A stretch of DNA of 41,227 bases from a virus. How positions within the stretch are numbered: the stretch's first letter is position 1; each line of letters begins with the position of its first letter. The notes under the pieces were generated by a model. It made no database searches. It saw only the letters and a list, made by a program, of their open reading frames with translations, and was not told where the DNA came from. Positions 40,128 through 41,227 of this stretch are shown here, one piece after another. The stretch spans positions 1 through 41,227 of IMG/VR virus record IMGVR_UViG_3300047494_000137. One strand, given 5' to 3'. The position numbers were made by a program, and so were the translations under genes.

Positions 40128-40765
40128 ATCAATTATTAAATTTAAATAATGAATTAACAATGTCTAGCATTGAAATTGCAGAACTATGTAATAAAGAGCA
40201 TAAACATGTAATGCGAGATATAAGAATAATGTTAGAACAATTAAAATTAGATGAGTCCAAATTCGGGTCAACGTATTTTGATATACAAAATCGTGAACAA
40301 ACATGTTTTAATTTAGATAAAAATATAACTTTATGTCTTGTAGCTGGTTATTCTGCTATCTTAAGAATGAAAATAATTAAACGCTGGCAAGAATTAGAAA
40401 ATCAGCAAAAACCCAAAATTCCACAAACTTATTTAGAAGCATTAAAAGAATTAGTAATTGTTACCGAAGAAAAAGAACGTTTGCAATCACTTAATAATGC
40501 GCTAACTCATGTTCATAAAACTTACACAGCTTCAGAGATTGCTAAAGAATGTGGCCTTAAATCAGCTAAAGCATTAAATAAAATATTACATGAAAAAGGA
40601 ATTCAATATAAAAATAATAGTACTTGGTTACCATATTCCAAATATTCAAATTTAGGTTTATATGATATCAAACAAGGAATTGCAGAAAATGGACATGTAT
40701 ATTATAATTCACAATTTAGCCAAAAAGGTAGACAATTTATTTTAGCATTATTAGGAATAATATAA
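40124..40765 (+). CDS. Phage antirepressor (Rha + KilAC/ANT)
   Basis: A 213-aa two-domain protein. Residues 10-90 are a Rha-type DNA-binding domain (MSSIEIAELCNKEHKHVMRD, then FGSTYFDIQNREQTCFNLDK, then GYSAILRMKIIKRWQELE). Residues about 120-213 are the KilAC/ANT domain (TYTASEIAKECGLKSAKALN, ILHEKGIQYK, SQFSQKGRQFILALL). Such proteins inactivate the phage repressor and trigger the lytic cycle. It has only a weak ribosome site (GAAAG), and a terminator and structured leader precede it, so expression is tightly held. A terminator follows directly. Confidence 0.9.
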   Translation: MNQLLNLNNELTMSSIEIAELCNKEHKHVMRDIRIMLEQLKLDESKFGSTYFDIQNREQTCFNLDKNITLCLVAGYSAILRMKIIKRWQELENQQKPKIPQTYLEALKELVIVTEEKERLQSLNNALTHVHKTYTASEIAKECGLKSAKALNKILHEKGIQYKNNSTWLPYSKYSNLGLYDIKQGIAENGHVYYNSQFSQKGRQFILALLGII

Positions 40766-40767
40766 TA

Positions 40768-40799
40768 TAAACCCTCGGAAAAGGATGCAACCGAGGGTT
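40768..40799 (+). terminator. Terminator after the antirepressor
   Basis: A perfect 10-bp stem AAACCCTCGG (40768-40777) / CCGAGGGTTT (40790-40799) with a 12-nt loop. It starts 2 nt after the antirepressor stop. The T-run is only the TTT of the stem. Confidence 0.75.
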
Positions 40800-40820
40800 T
40801 GAGGGATAAAATCATGAACT

Positions 40821-40844
40821 ATTAAGATAAATTACCATCTTAAT
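40821..40844. repeat. Small hairpin, 8-bp stem
   Basis: ATTAAGAT (40821-40828) pairs with ATCTTAAT (40837-40844) around an 8-nt loop. It follows the main terminator and may be a second stop or an operator. The remaining bases to 40920 show nothing else. Confidence 0.45.
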
Positions 40845-40921
40845 ATAAAATTATAACATAATAAATATTAAATGTCAAATATATTAATGATAATTGTTAA
40901 ATGTAATTTGATAATTATATA

Positions 40922-41050
40922 TAATAAAAATGGCCACCCGGAGGTAGCCACTTTGGAACTTACGAATGAATGATCAGAGCCGTATGTATGAAGTAAATTA
41001 TTAACATATCTAACAATAACACGTATCAAATACTTTCTTTGCTTATGTAC
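40922..41050 (-). ncRNA. Probable minus-strand small RNA, about 125 nt
   Basis: A promoter on the minus strand (41086-41057) is followed by about 100 nt without a good ORF, then by a strong terminator: TGGCTACC-tccg-GGTGGCCA (40950-40931, one mismatch) and TTTTTATTAT. This is the layout of an independent small RNA. A 15-aa hydrophobic frame (41007-40960, MLIIYFIHTALIIHS) lies inside but lacks a clear ribosome site. Confidence 0.55.
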
Positions 41051-41056
41051 TCCGAT

Positions 41057-41086
41057 ATTATAACATAGTGAATTTTAATTATGCAA
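41057..41086 (-). promoter_or_regulatory. Promoter of the minus-strand small RNA
   Basis: On the minus strand TTGCAT (41086-41081), 18-bp spacer, TATAAT (41062-41057), with extended TGT before the -10. Transcription would start near 41050. Confidence 0.65.
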
Positions 41087-41227
41087 ATATTTTTAATATT
41101 TTTTTAAAAAACTTTTATTTTATATATATGGGTATTATGATAAATACATTTAAAACATTTAACCCTTATCGTTTGATATGAATTTTCAATTATATTATGA
41201 GTTACATATAACTCGTTAAGTATATTT
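41087..41227. other. AT-rich end without recognisable gene
   Basis: The last 140 bases contain homopolymeric A/T runs (41098-41135) and no credible ORF, RNA or repeat. The imperfect inverted repeat GAGTTAcATaTAACTC (41200-41215) is the only structure seen; it could be an operator or hairpin for a gene beyond the window. Confidence 0.4.

Noticed and set aside
1-41227. CRISPR arrays, tRNA genes or insertion sequences
   Set aside because: No regularly spaced repeat series beyond the short TGACAAG array, no cloverleaf with TTCGAATC-type T-arm, and no transposase gene were found.
1-41227. Alternative genetic code (TGA or TAG recoding) suggested by extreme AT content
   Set aside because: TGA is used as a real stop in ATGA gene overlaps, and conserved families end at their normal length with standard stops.

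Overview
The window is most of a temperate tailed phage or prophage with a contractile tail (myovirus morphology). The DNA is very AT-rich. TAA, TGA and TAG all look like ordinary stops, and Shine-Dalgarno sites of the AGGAG type precede most genes. A GH24 lysozyme, an Rz-like spanin, a lipoprotein that could be its partner and a Rha/KilAC-type antirepressor point to a Gram-negative, probably proteobacterial, host with a low-GC genome. The host cannot be named from the sequence. No integrase, CI-like repressor or replication gene is visible, so the genome continues beyond the window; the first gene is cut at base 1.

Layout. (1) 1-4306, plus strand: a tightly packed operon of small accessory genes and part of the lysis functions. 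It holds a truncated copy and a full copy of an Ala-rich Imm-5-like protein, an HTH protein, a small protein with an SSB-like C-terminal tip, a lipoprotein plus Rz-like spanin pair, a Tad2/DUF2829-like protein (candidate anti-Thoeris), a VRR-NUC nuclease, an ankyrin protein and the lysozyme. (2) 4327-4372: a hairpin terminator shared by two converging operons. (3) 37674 down to 4386, minus strand: the late morphogenesis operon, in the order small terminase, a hidden 54-aa superinfection-immunity protein, large terminase, portal, protease/scaffold, cement, major capsid, neck proteins, sheath (DUF3383), tube, tail chaperones with a probable -1 frameshift, a short tape measure, Dit-like protein, plug, hub, spike, gp25-like and J-like baseplate proteins, DUF2612, fibres including one of 2642 aa, then three membrane proteins (holin candidates). 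(4) 33206-33936, plus strand: a two-gene AlpA-like cassette with its own promoter, lying antisense inside the late operon between portal and protease. (5) 37680-38630: the control region, with five TGACAAG boxes in helical phase around the terS promoter, a monocistronic 51-aa gene, a GC-richer non-coding island, and a strong promoter with a perfect palindromic operator. (6) 38660-40765, plus strand: early-type small genes ending in the antirepressor, which is preceded by a highly structured RNA leader resembling the C4 antisense arrangement. (7) 40766-41227: terminators and a probable minus-strand small RNA.

How it fits together. The palindrome-controlled promoter and the antirepressor leader look like lysogeny/induction controls. 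The terS promoter region would start late transcription and may also serve in packaging. The late operon builds a contractile-tail virion of simple Pam3/Bcep78-like gene content, and the left operon supplies lysis plus probable host-takeover and anti-defence functions. The family assignments come from motif recognition by eye, without database searches.
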